In this document: one piece after another, positions 21,589 to 28,650 of the stretch
Numbering within the stretch: position 1 is the stretch's first letter
Layout: every line of letters begins with the position of its first letter
DNA from: Streptosporangiaceae bacterium
GTDB taxonomy: Bacteria > Actinomycetota > Actinomycetes > Streptosporangiales > Streptosporangiaceae
DNA: 46,168 bases
NCBI GenBank assembly: GCA_019239975.1
Contig: JAFAZE010000171.1
Location: 1-46,168 of the forward strand
Reading direction: 5' to 3'
Translations under genes and position numbers: made by a program
The notes under the pieces: generated by a model
Told to the model about the DNA's origin: nothing
Databases searched by the model: none
What the model saw: only the letters and a program-made list of their open reading frames with translations

Positions 21589-22534
21589 CGTGGATCTCGT
21601 GGTGCTGGGCGACTGCAATCCGGACGTGCTGGTCCTCGGCAGCGACGTGACCCCCGCGTTCGGCCAGCGGGAGAAGCTGGTGCCGGGCATCTCCCTGGTC
21701 ATCGGGGGTTCTGCCGCGATCACGGCCGTGGCCGCGGCGCGGCTGGGGCTGAGCGTCGCGCTGGCCGCCGCGGTAGGCGCCGACCCGGCCGGGAGGTTCA
21801 TGCTGGATCAGCTGGCCGGCGAGGGAGTCGACGTCAGCGCCGTCGTCGTCCGCGACGGCATGCCCACGGGCATGACGGTGGCGCTGTCCCAGGGCGAGGA
21901 CCGCGCGATCCTGACCGCCCTCGGCGCCATGGCCTCGCTGACCGAGGCGGACATCCCCGGCGTGCTGCTCGGCCGGGCCCGGCATGTGCACGCCAGCTCC
22001 TGGTTCCTGCTCGAGGACTCGCTCGGGCCCGGCCTGGCCGGCCTGCTGTCCGCCGCGCGAACCGCGGGCGCCACCACGTCCCTGGACACCAACTGGGATC
22101 CGGCCGGCCGGTGGGGCGGCGAGCGCCTGTCCGCCGCCATCGCGCAGGCCGATGTGCTGCTCCCCAACGAGGCGGAGGCGCTGCGGCTGAGCGGCGCGTC
22201 CGGCCTGGAGGCCGCCGCCGCGGCGCTGACCGCGGCAGGCCCGAGGCTCGTCGTCAAGCTGGGCGAGCGAGGAGCGCTGTGCGCTGACGGCCCGGCGCGG
22301 CAGCGAGTCAGCCTTCCGCCGGTGGTGCCGGCCGACGCCACCGGCGCGGGGGACTGCTTCAACGCCGGCGTGATCGCCGGCTTGCTCGGGGGCCTTCCCC
22401 TGTCCCAGGCCGCCGCGCTAGGCTGCGCGGTCGGCGCCCTTTCCACGGGCGCGCCCGGCGGCACCGCGAGCTGCCCGGATATCAACGCCGCCGCGAAGCT
22501 GGCCCGGCAGGCGTCCGTCACCAGCGTCCCCTGA
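21575..22534 (+). CDS. PfkB/ribokinase-family sugar kinase
   Basis: The protein has 319 residues from a TTG at 21575 that overlaps the regulator gene by 14 bases; a GTG at 21590 is an alternative start. LVVLGDCNPDVLVLG, VIGGSAAITAVAAARLG, DTNWDP, LLPNEAEALRLSG, VKLGERGA and the catalytic PADATGAGDCFNAGVIAGLL mark a ribokinase-like enzyme that phosphorylates a free sugar. It is distinct from the LacC-like kinase at 18954. As last gene of the importer/AgaS operon, which has no PTS, it is the best candidate to phosphorylate imported free galactosamine to galactosamine-6-phosphate. That role is inference; other sugars are possible. Confidence 0.83.
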   Translation: MSRRDVDLVVLGDCNPDVLVLGSDVTPAFGQREKLVPGISLVIGGSAAITAVAAARLGLSVALAAAVGADPAGRFMLDQLAGEGVDVSAVVVRDGMPTGMTVALSQGEDRAILTALGAMASLTEADIPGVLLGRARHVHASSWFLLEDSLGPGLAGLLSAARTAGATTSLDTNWDPAGRWGGERLSAAIAQADVLLPNEAEALRLSGASGLEAAAAALTAAGPRLVVKLGERGALCADGPARQRVSLPPVVPADATGAGDCFNAGVIAGLLGGLPLSQAAALGCAVGALSTGAPGGTASCPDINAAAKLARQASVTSVP

Positions 22535-22575
22535 CGGCTGAACACGATTGGTGTACAGTCCCGGGAGCAGTCGAA

Positions 22576-22608
22576 CATTTACAGAAAGCCCTTGCTCATC
22601 TGTAAATG
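22576..22608 (+). promoter_or_regulatory. Palindrome-covered promoter before the lysozyme gene
   Basis: CATTTACAGA at 22576-22585 is repeated inverted as TCTGTAAATG at 22599-22608. Inside lie TTTACA (22578-22583) and TGTAAA (22601-22606), spaced 17 bases, a fair -35/-10 pair for the lysozyme gene. A regulator binding the palindrome would cover the promoter. It also follows the sugar kinase stop, but the AT-rich stem and lack of a T-run argue against a terminator. Confidence 0.45.
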
Positions 22609-22745
22609 ATTGCCGTACCTTCACCGTGAGGATCCTGGTTCGGTGCGTGACGAGCCGCCCGTCATAGCGGGAGGCGGCCCGGCACCGGGGGGCGTCCGGC
22701 CGATAGGGCCTTGTCCTGCCCACTCGACCCCACGCAGGAGGACGC

Positions 22746-23702
22746 ATGCTGAAGCACCCACCCCATGCCGCGATGACGCGGCGGATCGTCCCCGTCGCCG
22801 GCGTCGCCGCGACCCTGCTCATCGCGGGCGCGATCGCCGGAACCAGCGCCTCCGCGGCCACCGCCGGGCCGCGGGCGGCCACCACGGCGGCGCCGCACAT
22901 AGCCCCGCGCACCTGGGCCTACGACCCGGTGACCGGCAAGAAGGTCACCGTGTACAAGCCCGCGGGCTCCACCCCGGTGCGCCCCGAGAAACTCACCCAT
23001 CCGCAGCGCGACGACATGGGCCTGGTCACCGCCGCGCACACGAAGAAGCACGCGGGTATGACGCCCGCCGCGGCCGTCTCAGGGTTGCCGGGCATCGACG
23101 TGAGCGCCTACCAGGGCAACATCAACTGGGCCGCGGTCGCTCCGCACATCGACTTCGTCTACGCCAAGGCGACCGAGGGCACCTACTACACCAACCCGTA
23201 CTTCACTAACCAGTATGTGGGGCCGTATGACTATGGCCTCATTCGCGGCGCGTACCACTTCGCCATCCCGAACAACTCCAGCGGCGCCGCGCAGGCTGAC
23301 TACTTCGCGCACCACGGCGGCGGCTGGTCGGCCGACGGCAAGACGCTGCCCGGAGCCCTCGACATCGAGTACAACCCCTACGGCAACGAGTGCTACAACC
23401 TGACGCACAGCCAGATGACCGCCTGGATCAAGGCCTTTGTCAACGAGTACGCCTACGACGAGCACGTCTACCCTGTGATCTACTCCACCTTCGACTGGTG
23501 GAACACCTGCACCGGCAATGCCAGCGGGTTCCAGAACAACGACCCGCTCTGGATCGCCTGCTACTGCTCGAGCGCGGGCACGCTGCCCGCTGGGTACGGT
23601 TACTACACGTTCTGGCAGTACGCCGACTCCGGGTCGCTGCCCGGCGACCAGGACGTCTTCAACGGCAGCTACTCCCGGCTGCAGGCCCTGGCACGCGGCT
23701 AG
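22746..23702 (+). CDS. Secreted GH25 muramidase (lysozyme)
   Basis: The 318 residues start at an ATG with AGGAGG closely upstream. A signal peptide (MTRRIVPVAGVAATLLIAG...) is followed by a short linker and a complete GH25 domain. GIDVSAYQGNINW holds the first catalytic Asp, FVYAKATEGTYYTNPYF follows, GALDIEYNPYG carries the acidic Asp/Glu pair, and the domain ends WQYADSGSLPGDQDVFNGS. The enzyme cleaves the MurNAc-GlcNAc bond of peptidoglycan, for wall turnover or attack on other bacteria. There is no separate wall-binding domain. It has its own promoter-like region and is not part of the sugar operon. Confidence 0.92.
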   Translation: MLKHPPHAAMTRRIVPVAGVAATLLIAGAIAGTSASAATAGPRAATTAAPHIAPRTWAYDPVTGKKVTVYKPAGSTPVRPEKLTHPQRDDMGLVTAAHTKKHAGMTPAAAVSGLPGIDVSAYQGNINWAAVAPHIDFVYAKATEGTYYTNPYFTNQYVGPYDYGLIRGAYHFAIPNNSSGAAQADYFAHHGGGWSADGKTLPGALDIEYNPYGNECYNLTHSQMTAWIKAFVNEYAYDEHVYPVIYSTFDWWNTCTGNASGFQNNDPLWIACYCSSAGTLPAGYGYYTFWQYADSGSLPGDQDVFNGSYSRLQALARG

Positions 23703-23894
23703 CGGTCCCGCGCGGTCCCCGCCCGGCCGGCGTTCGCCTCGAAAGAGGAGACGTGCTGACCGCCGAGCCGGGCGGGGGCGACGCGCCACCGCGTCCGGTG
23801 ATCCGGGCAACTGTCCGGCCCGGGCTCCGTAAATGTCAGGGCAATGCCGAGGAAGCCCAACCGGTGGAGCGTTTGGAGCGTCTTGAGGGTCATG

Positions 23895-25037
23895 ATGCTG
23901 AAACGACGCATAGCCACGTTGACGGCCATCGCTGGATGCGCGCTCGGGATGACGGCTCCGGTAGCGGCAGCGGCCGCGCCGGCGTCCGCGGTGCAGGCGA
24001 AGGGCGCGGTGCAGGCGAAGGGCGCGGTGCAGGCGGTTCCCCGCGGCCTGCTGGCGATGGCGGCAAGCTGGCCGGCGCCGCTGCACGGGATCGTGCTCGG
24101 CTACCCGTCGCGGACCACAGGCGCCAAGCCTTACCTGCTGGTGACCGGCGACGGCGGCCGGACCTGGCGGTCGCTGCCCGCGCCGCCGGCGCGGTATCCA
24201 GCGGACAACGACCAGCCCGACGCGGTCTGGGCGGACGGGATCATCGCGGTGACCGACGGGACCCATATCGTCGTCACCCGCGACGCCGGACGGCACTGGT
24301 CAGCCGAGCGTCTCGCCGGCGTGGCCGGCGTCTTCGACGTCGATCAGCTCACCATCGCCAGCGGGCGCGTGTTCGCCCTGCTGACCACGTACGGCGACAA
24401 AACCGGCTCGGCGGCCGTGTACTCCGGCCTGGCCCAGGCCGGCGTGCTGCGCCCGGTGCGCGGACTGTCGATCACGGGCTCGCTGCCCTACGGCGACATC
24501 ACCACGGCTGGCACCCTGCAGGTCGACCTCGGCGCCGACTACACGGCCCAGCGATACTGGTACTCCCGCGACGGTGTCCGGTTCGCGGCCGCGCCGCTGC
24601 CCTGCCCGGCGACGGCTGTGGCGCTGCTCGGCGGGGTGCGCGAAGGCCGGGTGAGCGCGTTGTGCAGCGGCAGCCCGAGCGATGTCAGCCCAGGCGAGAA
24701 CGACAAGCAGGTATGGGCCGCCGCGCGTCTGGGCGGCGCTTTCCGCTCGTCGGGGCCGGTGTTCGTGTCGCCGAACGAGCAGGGCTTCGCCGCCGCTTCA
24801 GCCCAGGACATGACGGTCGCGACGACGTTCGTACTTGGCGTCACATTCAACGCGGGCCGGACGTGGACGGCCAAGCTGACCCAGCCCAGTGGGGCCTTCT
24901 GGACGGATCTGTCCTTCCCGGACGCGACCACGGGCGTCGTCGTGTGCACCACGGTCAGCAACACGGGGAAACAAGTGGGCGCCGTGTACCGGACGACGGA
25001 CGCCGGCCACACGTGGCACCCGCTCTCCCTGCCGTGA
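23895..25037 (+). CDS. Secreted BNR-repeat (sialidase-like beta-propeller) protein
   Basis: The protein has 380 residues from the ATG at 23895; the ATG just before it and one at 23844 are in frame, but GAGGG at 23885-23889 is best spaced for 23895. A signal peptide ends in AAAAAPASA. Asp-box motifs repeat along the chain: VTGDGGRTWRSL, VTRDAGRHWSAE, VTFNAGRTWTAK and RTTDAGHTWHPL, each a strand turn of a beta-propeller as in sialidases, photosystem assembly factors and sortilin-like proteins. No catalytic sialidase residues are evident, so it is probably a binding or structural exported protein. An 18-base repeat near the start encodes VQAKGA twice. Confidence 0.78.
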   Translation: MLKRRIATLTAIAGCALGMTAPVAAAAAPASAVQAKGAVQAKGAVQAVPRGLLAMAASWPAPLHGIVLGYPSRTTGAKPYLLVTGDGGRTWRSLPAPPARYPADNDQPDAVWADGIIAVTDGTHIVVTRDAGRHWSAERLAGVAGVFDVDQLTIASGRVFALLTTYGDKTGSAAVYSGLAQAGVLRPVRGLSITGSLPYGDITTAGTLQVDLGADYTAQRYWYSRDGVRFAAAPLPCPATAVALLGGVREGRVSALCSGSPSDVSPGENDKQVWAAARLGGAFRSSGPVFVSPNEQGFAAASAQDMTVATTFVLGVTFNAGRTWTAKLTQPSGAFWTDLSFPDATTGVVVCTTVSNTGKQVGAVYRTTDAGHTWHPLSLP

Positions 25038-25123
25038 CGAACCTGGCTGGGCACCCGGTGAGAGGGCGCGCCGAGTGACGTGGGGGATCGCGCGCCGGGC
25101 GCCTGCTCGCTTACCATCGGATC

Positions 25124-25666
25124 GTGTCCGGCCCCGACTCCTCTGCTGTAGCCGCCGACGGCGGCGACCGTGCCCCTGGCCCGCTGCACCTGGTCCAGTC
25201 GTTCGCCAACACGCTGAGCGCCGTCTCAGACGTGGACCGGCTGCGTACCCGCGAGGAGGCAGTCGCCTGGCTCCGCACAGCGGCGTTGCTGCCCGCCGAG
25301 GCGGCCCTGACCAACTCGGAGCACTCCGCTCTGCTGCGCCTGCGCGAGTCGGTCAGGGACGTACTCGCGGCCCGCGCCGGCGGGCGCGACGACGCCGAAG
25401 CCGCGGCCCGGCTGACCAAAGCGCTGGCCGACGGCCGTCTGGTCGTCACGGCCGGTCCTGCGAGCACGGTGCAGCTCGCCAGCGCCGCCCGCGCCAGCTA
25501 CCCCAGCATCGTGGCCGCGGTCGCCGTCGCCATCGCGGAATCCGCGGCCGCCGGCACGTGGCCCCGCCTCAAGACCTGCTCCGCCCCGGGCTGCGGCCTG
25601 GCGTTCTACGATGGCACCCCCTCATCCGGCTCCGTGCGCTGCTCGATGCACCTTTCCGGGGTGTGA
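25124..25666 (+). CDS. ABATE/CGNR-type zinc-finger regulator with shortened C-terminus
   Basis: The protein has 180 residues from the GTG at 25124. LHLVQSFANTL, then REEAVAWLRTAALLP, the helical middle and LKTCSAPGCGLAFYD are the pattern of putative stress-induced regulators with an N-terminal ABATE domain and a C-terminal CGNR zinc finger. Here the finger stops at RCSMHLSGV: the two first Cys and the CSM motif are present, but the C-G-N-R block and basic tail that normally follow are missing. TACCAT at 25112-25117 ends six bases before the GTG and there is no ribosome site, so the mRNA may be leaderless. Whether the short form still binds DNA is doubtful. Confidence 0.72.
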   Translation: MSGPDSSAVAADGGDRAPGPLHLVQSFANTLSAVSDVDRLRTREEAVAWLRTAALLPAEAALTNSEHSALLRLRESVRDVLAARAGGRDDAEAAARLTKALADGRLVVTAGPASTVQLASAARASYPSIVAAVAVAIAESAAAGTWPRLKTCSAPGCGLAFYDGTPSSGSVRCSMHLSGV

Positions 25667-25736
25667 CCACCGTCCGTTCAGTAACCTGACGTCAGTTGTG
25701 CACACGGATGCGCGGCAGTACATGGAGCAGGACGTG

Positions 25737-26483
25737 ATGACATCTGCGGGTATGAGGGTTCTCGACTACCCCGGACGGGGAATCCGCCTGGAACTGGATG
25801 TGGGCACGCCACGTGATGTTCGCGATGCTGATGCTCAGCGGGAGCTGGCGCGGCTGGCGCTCGACGGGGTGTTCACGTTCTTCGCCGGGCTGGGCGAACC
25901 GCTCGCCATGGACCTGTGGATCTCCTGCAATGACATCGAGTTCGACCATCCGCTGGGCAATCCGGAGCCGGATTCCCCTTTCTGGTTCGCCCGGTGCAGG
26001 GATCTGCCGGACCGGGTTGCTGAGCCGGCCTGGGAGAACGCCCGCGTTGTCATGGTTGATCAGCTGACGGAGGAATCAGCGCTGGCCGTGGTGTCCGGTG
26101 CGCTCGGGCAGGACTGCCAGGACTGTGGCCCCGGGGAGATGACCGGCTGGCGCGAGATGCTGTTCAGGTCCGTGCGGGTGCGCCTGCCCGAGGACGTGGC
26201 CGTCCCGGCTGGAGGGCGCCTGCCGGTCAGGGTGGGAAGGGGATCGGTGGCGTGTCCGGTGGAGCGCCGCGGCGGTACGATGTGGGTCTGCCCGCCGGTC
26301 CTGTACGCGCCGTTCGAGGTGATGGTCACCAAGTGCCTCGGCGTCATGAGCCTGGACGTCGCGCTTTTGTGGTCTGTGTGGGCGTGGGCGGATGACGGAA
26401 TCGCCGGGAGGAGATCGGTCATGCGGGCCGTCGGCGAGCTCACCGATCACGGATGGCGGACCGGCGGAGCGGAAGCGGAATGA
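25737..26483 (+). CDS. Hypothetical protein, first gene of the eroded array
   Basis: The protein has 248 residues from the ATG at 25737; a GTG at 25734 and an ATG at 25722 are alternatives. I do not recognise the family. It is acidic, soluble, without signal peptide or membrane helix, and shows a Cys pair (DCQDCGPGE near residue 125) and a Trp/Phe-rich core. Its TGA overlaps the ATG of a decayed copy of a short 5' gene sequence (26480-26581), the same arrangement as in the two genes that follow. Codon usage is less extreme than in the flanking operons, in keeping with an accessory gene. Confidence 0.65.
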   Translation: MTSAGMRVLDYPGRGIRLELDVGTPRDVRDADAQRELARLALDGVFTFFAGLGEPLAMDLWISCNDIEFDHPLGNPEPDSPFWFARCRDLPDRVAEPAWENARVVMVDQLTEESALAVVSGALGQDCQDCGPGEMTGWREMLFRSVRVRLPEDVAVPAGGRLPVRVGRGSVACPVERRGGTMWVCPPVLYAPFEVMVTKCLGVMSLDVALLWSVWAWADDGIAGRRSVMRAVGELTDHGWRTGGAEAE

Positions 26484-26581
26484 CTACGGGACTTTCTGAC
26501 ATTCCTTAGCCGATTCGGTCGGGGATCGTGGTGCTGGATCCGGTTACCGGGGCGGCTCAGCGGATCATTGTGATGCCGTAA
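26480..26581 (+). pseudogene. Decayed gene start, copy A of the repeated 5' sequence
   Basis: Read from the ATG at 26480 the frame gives MTTGLSDIP, a TAG at 26507-26509, then PIRSGIVVLDPVTGAAQRI and a stop at 26579. About 50 bases are nearly the same as at 28158 (copy B). The reading after the stop still looks like protein, so a longer gene has been cut and mutated. The IVVLDPVTGAAQRI stretch faintly recalls actinomycete phage-tail-like LysM/tube proteins, but that is a weak resemblance. Confidence 0.5.
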
Positions 26582-26635
26582 GGTGAGTTACCTCCGCGTT
26601 CCTGGTGATGTGCGGCTCGAATAGAGGGGTGTTTT

Positions 26636-27226
26636 GTGTCTGCTCATCGGTACCGGACCCGGCGGTTGTTGCTCCGCCGGTTCCCTGGCGTGCGCGTCGT
26701 CGGCGAGCACGCCAGCAGGCATGGGTGGCCAAAGGCAGATGAGACCGTCCGGGGCGGGCGAGTGATCGAGATCATATGGGACCTCGGGCCTGAGGTCGCG
26801 CTGCATTGTGTTGACGACGCTGTCACCGGGAATTCCTACGTTTACACATCGAGTGATGTGCCGAACTTCGCTGAAGCGTACCTTCATCCCGCCGAGGAGG
26901 AAATTGAAACGTGGTCAGTCGGTGAGCTGATCCGTGAAGTGGACCGTGCGACGGATCCGGTCCAGCGCGGCAAGGCGATAGTGAGGATGGCAATCGCGGC
27001 TTCGTACGAGACAGACGAGGAAGTAGCCCGGCGCATGTCCGAAGCCCTGCGGAGTGACGATTACGCACTCCGTGATCTCACATTGTGGGCCATGTCGATC
27101 TGCTCCTATCCGGTCTTTCGCCCGCTGTTGCGTGATATTGCGCGCAGCGATTCCTCGGAGGTTCTGCGGCAGCGTGCACAGATGCTGCTCGAGGCATATG
27201 ACGGAGCGGGGGTGGAGGAGTCATGA
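26636..27226 (+). CDS. Hypothetical protein, paralogue 1 (HEAT-like C-terminal half)
   Basis: The protein has 196 residues from the GTG at 26636. It aligns along its length with the protein at 27562-28161: both begin with an Arg-rich RR-LxLR segment, share EIIWD near residue 45, a D-x3-G pattern, the WSVGELIREVD/YSLDELITAVD motif, and a helical C-terminal half (FRPLLRDIARSDSSEVLRQRAQMLLEA) that looks like HEAT-type repeats. There is no signal peptide. The function is unknown; the architecture and tandem paralogy would suit an immunity or adaptor protein. Its TGA overlaps the ATG of copy C of the repeated 5' sequence. Confidence 0.7.
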   Translation: MSAHRYRTRRLLLRRFPGVRVVGEHASRHGWPKADETVRGGRVIEIIWDLGPEVALHCVDDAVTGNSYVYTSSDVPNFAEAYLHPAEEEIETWSVGELIREVDRATDPVQRGKAIVRMAIAASYETDEEVARRMSEALRSDDYALRDLTLWAMSICSYPVFRPLLRDIARSDSSEVLRQRAQMLLEAYDGAGVEES

Positions 27227-27321
27227 TCACTGGGCTTTCTGAGTCCCGATCGAGATCTCAGCGAGATGACGGCCACGCTCGGGTTCGGCGAGCCTGTGAG
27301 CCGGTCGCTCGCCTTTATTAA
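27223..27321 (+). pseudogene. Decayed gene start, copy C of the repeated 5' sequence
   Basis: The ATG at 27223 overlaps the preceding stop and opens MITGLSESRSRS. The first 20 or so bases (ACTGGGCTTTCTGA) match copies A and B, after which similarity is lost. The frame closes at a TAA near 27319. It is best read as the most decayed of three copies. Confidence 0.35.
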
Positions 27322-27383
27322 ACCTGCAGGCCACCTCGGTGGGCGCCGAATCTGGGCCAGCGCCGAAGGAGGCTGCGACGATC

Positions 27384-27578
27384 ATGGGCAGGGAAATAGT
27401 CATTGTTCAGGCCTGGGTCGCCCGAATGGGCATCAAGGTGGACAGCGGAGCCGCTGCCTGGCAGCGGGAAGAGCAGATCATGGGGCAAATCCGGAATCGG
27501 ATTCTCGATCTGTATCATATCAAACGCAAGCAGTTGAACGCTCTAACACCGGGGACTGGCTATGGCCCAGAGAAATAG
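27384..27578 (+). CDS. Small hypothetical protein (64 residues)
   Basis: From the ATG at 27384 (GAAGGAGG at 27365-27372, spacing 11) the frame encodes MGREIVIVQAWVARMG and a helical, basic C-terminus with QIRNRILDLYHIKRKQLN. Its 3' end overlaps the start of the next gene by 17 bases, as in a coupled operon. Codon choice is reasonable but not strongly biased. No family is recognised. Confidence 0.5.
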   Translation: MGREIVIVQAWVARMGIKVDSGAAAWQREEQIMGQIRNRILDLYHIKRKQLNALTPGTGYGPEK

Positions 27579-28161
27579 ATCACGTCGTATCGTGCTGCGG
27601 CACTGTCCAGCCGAGGACGACGTCATCGAGCTGGCAGTGGACAACGGGTGGACCATCGCTCGCTGGATACCCAAGGATGAGGAATCCACGGCGACGGAGG
27701 AAATCATCTGGGACGTCGACGGCGATACTCAAGCCTCCTATGTCGAGGATTCCATCTCGGGCAGTTGCTTCGTGGTGGCCTTCGCATCGACACCAGCCGC
27801 AGCTGAATCCGTCGCGACGGTCGCCGGGGAGCACCTGGATTCGTATTCACTTGACGAACTGATCACGGCCGTGGACGTCTCTCCAGGCGAGGGACCGGTC
27901 TTTGCGCTTGCGGTGATGAAACTGGCGATCGGTGCTCCCGCGGAGTACGACAAAGCCATATTCAATAGGATACTGGCCGCGATAGAGAGTCCGATCGCCA
28001 TGGACCACAGCGCTGGTGTCACGGCAACGATGTTCACGGAATGGCCCGAATTCTTGCCCGTGCTGCAGCGGGTGGCCGCGACGGACGAAAACCAGCAAGT
28101 CCGCCTTCGGGCCGAGAGAGCTCTGAACGCGTTCGCGAATGCCGGCATTGGAGAGGCATGA
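27562..28161 (+). CDS. Hypothetical protein, paralogue 2 (HEAT-like C-terminal half)
   Basis: The 199 residues starting MAQRNRSRRIVLRHC are paralogous to the protein at 26636-27226 (shared EEIIWDVDGD/EIIWDLGPE, SLDELITAVD/SVGELIREVD and the VRLRAERALNAFANAG/LRQRAQMLLEAYDGAG ends). The second half is helical and HEAT-like; no catalytic motif, signal peptide or membrane helix is visible. It ends in TGA overlapping the ATG of copy B of the repeated 5' sequence. An accessory role, for example immunity against a polymorphic toxin, is possible but unproven. Confidence 0.7.
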   Translation: MAQRNRSRRIVLRHCPAEDDVIELAVDNGWTIARWIPKDEESTATEEIIWDVDGDTQASYVEDSISGSCFVVAFASTPAAAESVATVAGEHLDSYSLDELITAVDVSPGEGPVFALAVMKLAIGAPAEYDKAIFNRILAAIESPIAMDHSAGVTATMFTEWPEFLPVLQRVAATDENQQVRLRAERALNAFANAGIGEA

Positions 28162-28210
28162 CTACGGGCTTTCTGATATTCCTGAGCCGGTTCGGTCTGG
28201 GATCGTGTCC
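28158..28210 (+). pseudogene. Decayed gene start, copy B of the repeated 5' sequence
   Basis: About 50 bases from the ATG at 28158 match copy A at 26480 with few differences. A single base is missing after ACTACGGG relative to copy A; in the shifted frame the reading is LSDIPEPVRSGIVS, matching the LSDIP-PIRSGIV of copy A. The ancestral start was therefore something like MTTGLSDIPEPIRSGIV. Confidence 0.55.
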
Positions 28211-28650
28211 CGCCCGGAACCCTGTTTCGTGTTGTGAGCTGGCCGGGGATCGTCCCGGCCGCCCCGGCTGCGATCCTGCGCTGGCACCGTGACCGTGCCG
28301 CCCGCAGCGGCTTGCACGTAGCTGTTCAGCAGGGCAGCTTCAGGGCGGTGCTTCGCCGCCCGGCGAACATGCCGGGTGCGCCCGCCGGGAGTGCCCGGAT
28401 GATCAGTTATGACTGACTTGGATGTCGTTCTGCATGCCGGACCGGGTGAGGCGGCATGGCTGGAGATCTGCCGACTCGCCGGGGGATGGCCGGCGCCGGG
28501 GTGGCCCGGGGTCGCCGACCGGCTCCGGGCATGGCCTGATCATTTCCGCCCGATGCGACCGGCGGGCGCAACGGCAGGCAGGGGACCACCGGCCCTGGCA
28601 CGTGCTGGCCACTCACCGCCGGCTCTGCCAGCTCGGCGGGTACTTCTATG
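28211..28650 (+). other. Non-coding accessory debris between the array and the methyltransferase remnant
   Basis: No intact gene is visible. The frame 28234-28416 contains AAILRWHRDRAARSG, which faintly resembles integrase-type transposase text. The frame starting at 28409 opens MTDLDVVLHAGPGEAAWLEI with protein-like character for about 35 codons and then decays. Both look like fragments of lost genes joined together. Confidence 0.35.

Noticed and set aside
27266..27862. Plus-strand frame of 198 codons overlapping two small genes
   Set aside because: Its translation is Ser/Arg/Pro-rich without structure, whereas the frame at 27562 has a clear paralogue at 26636.
28234..28416. Possible insertion-sequence transposase
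   Set aside because: Only one short stretch (ILRWHRD) recalls integrase-type transposases; no catalytic residues, inverted ends or target duplication could be found.
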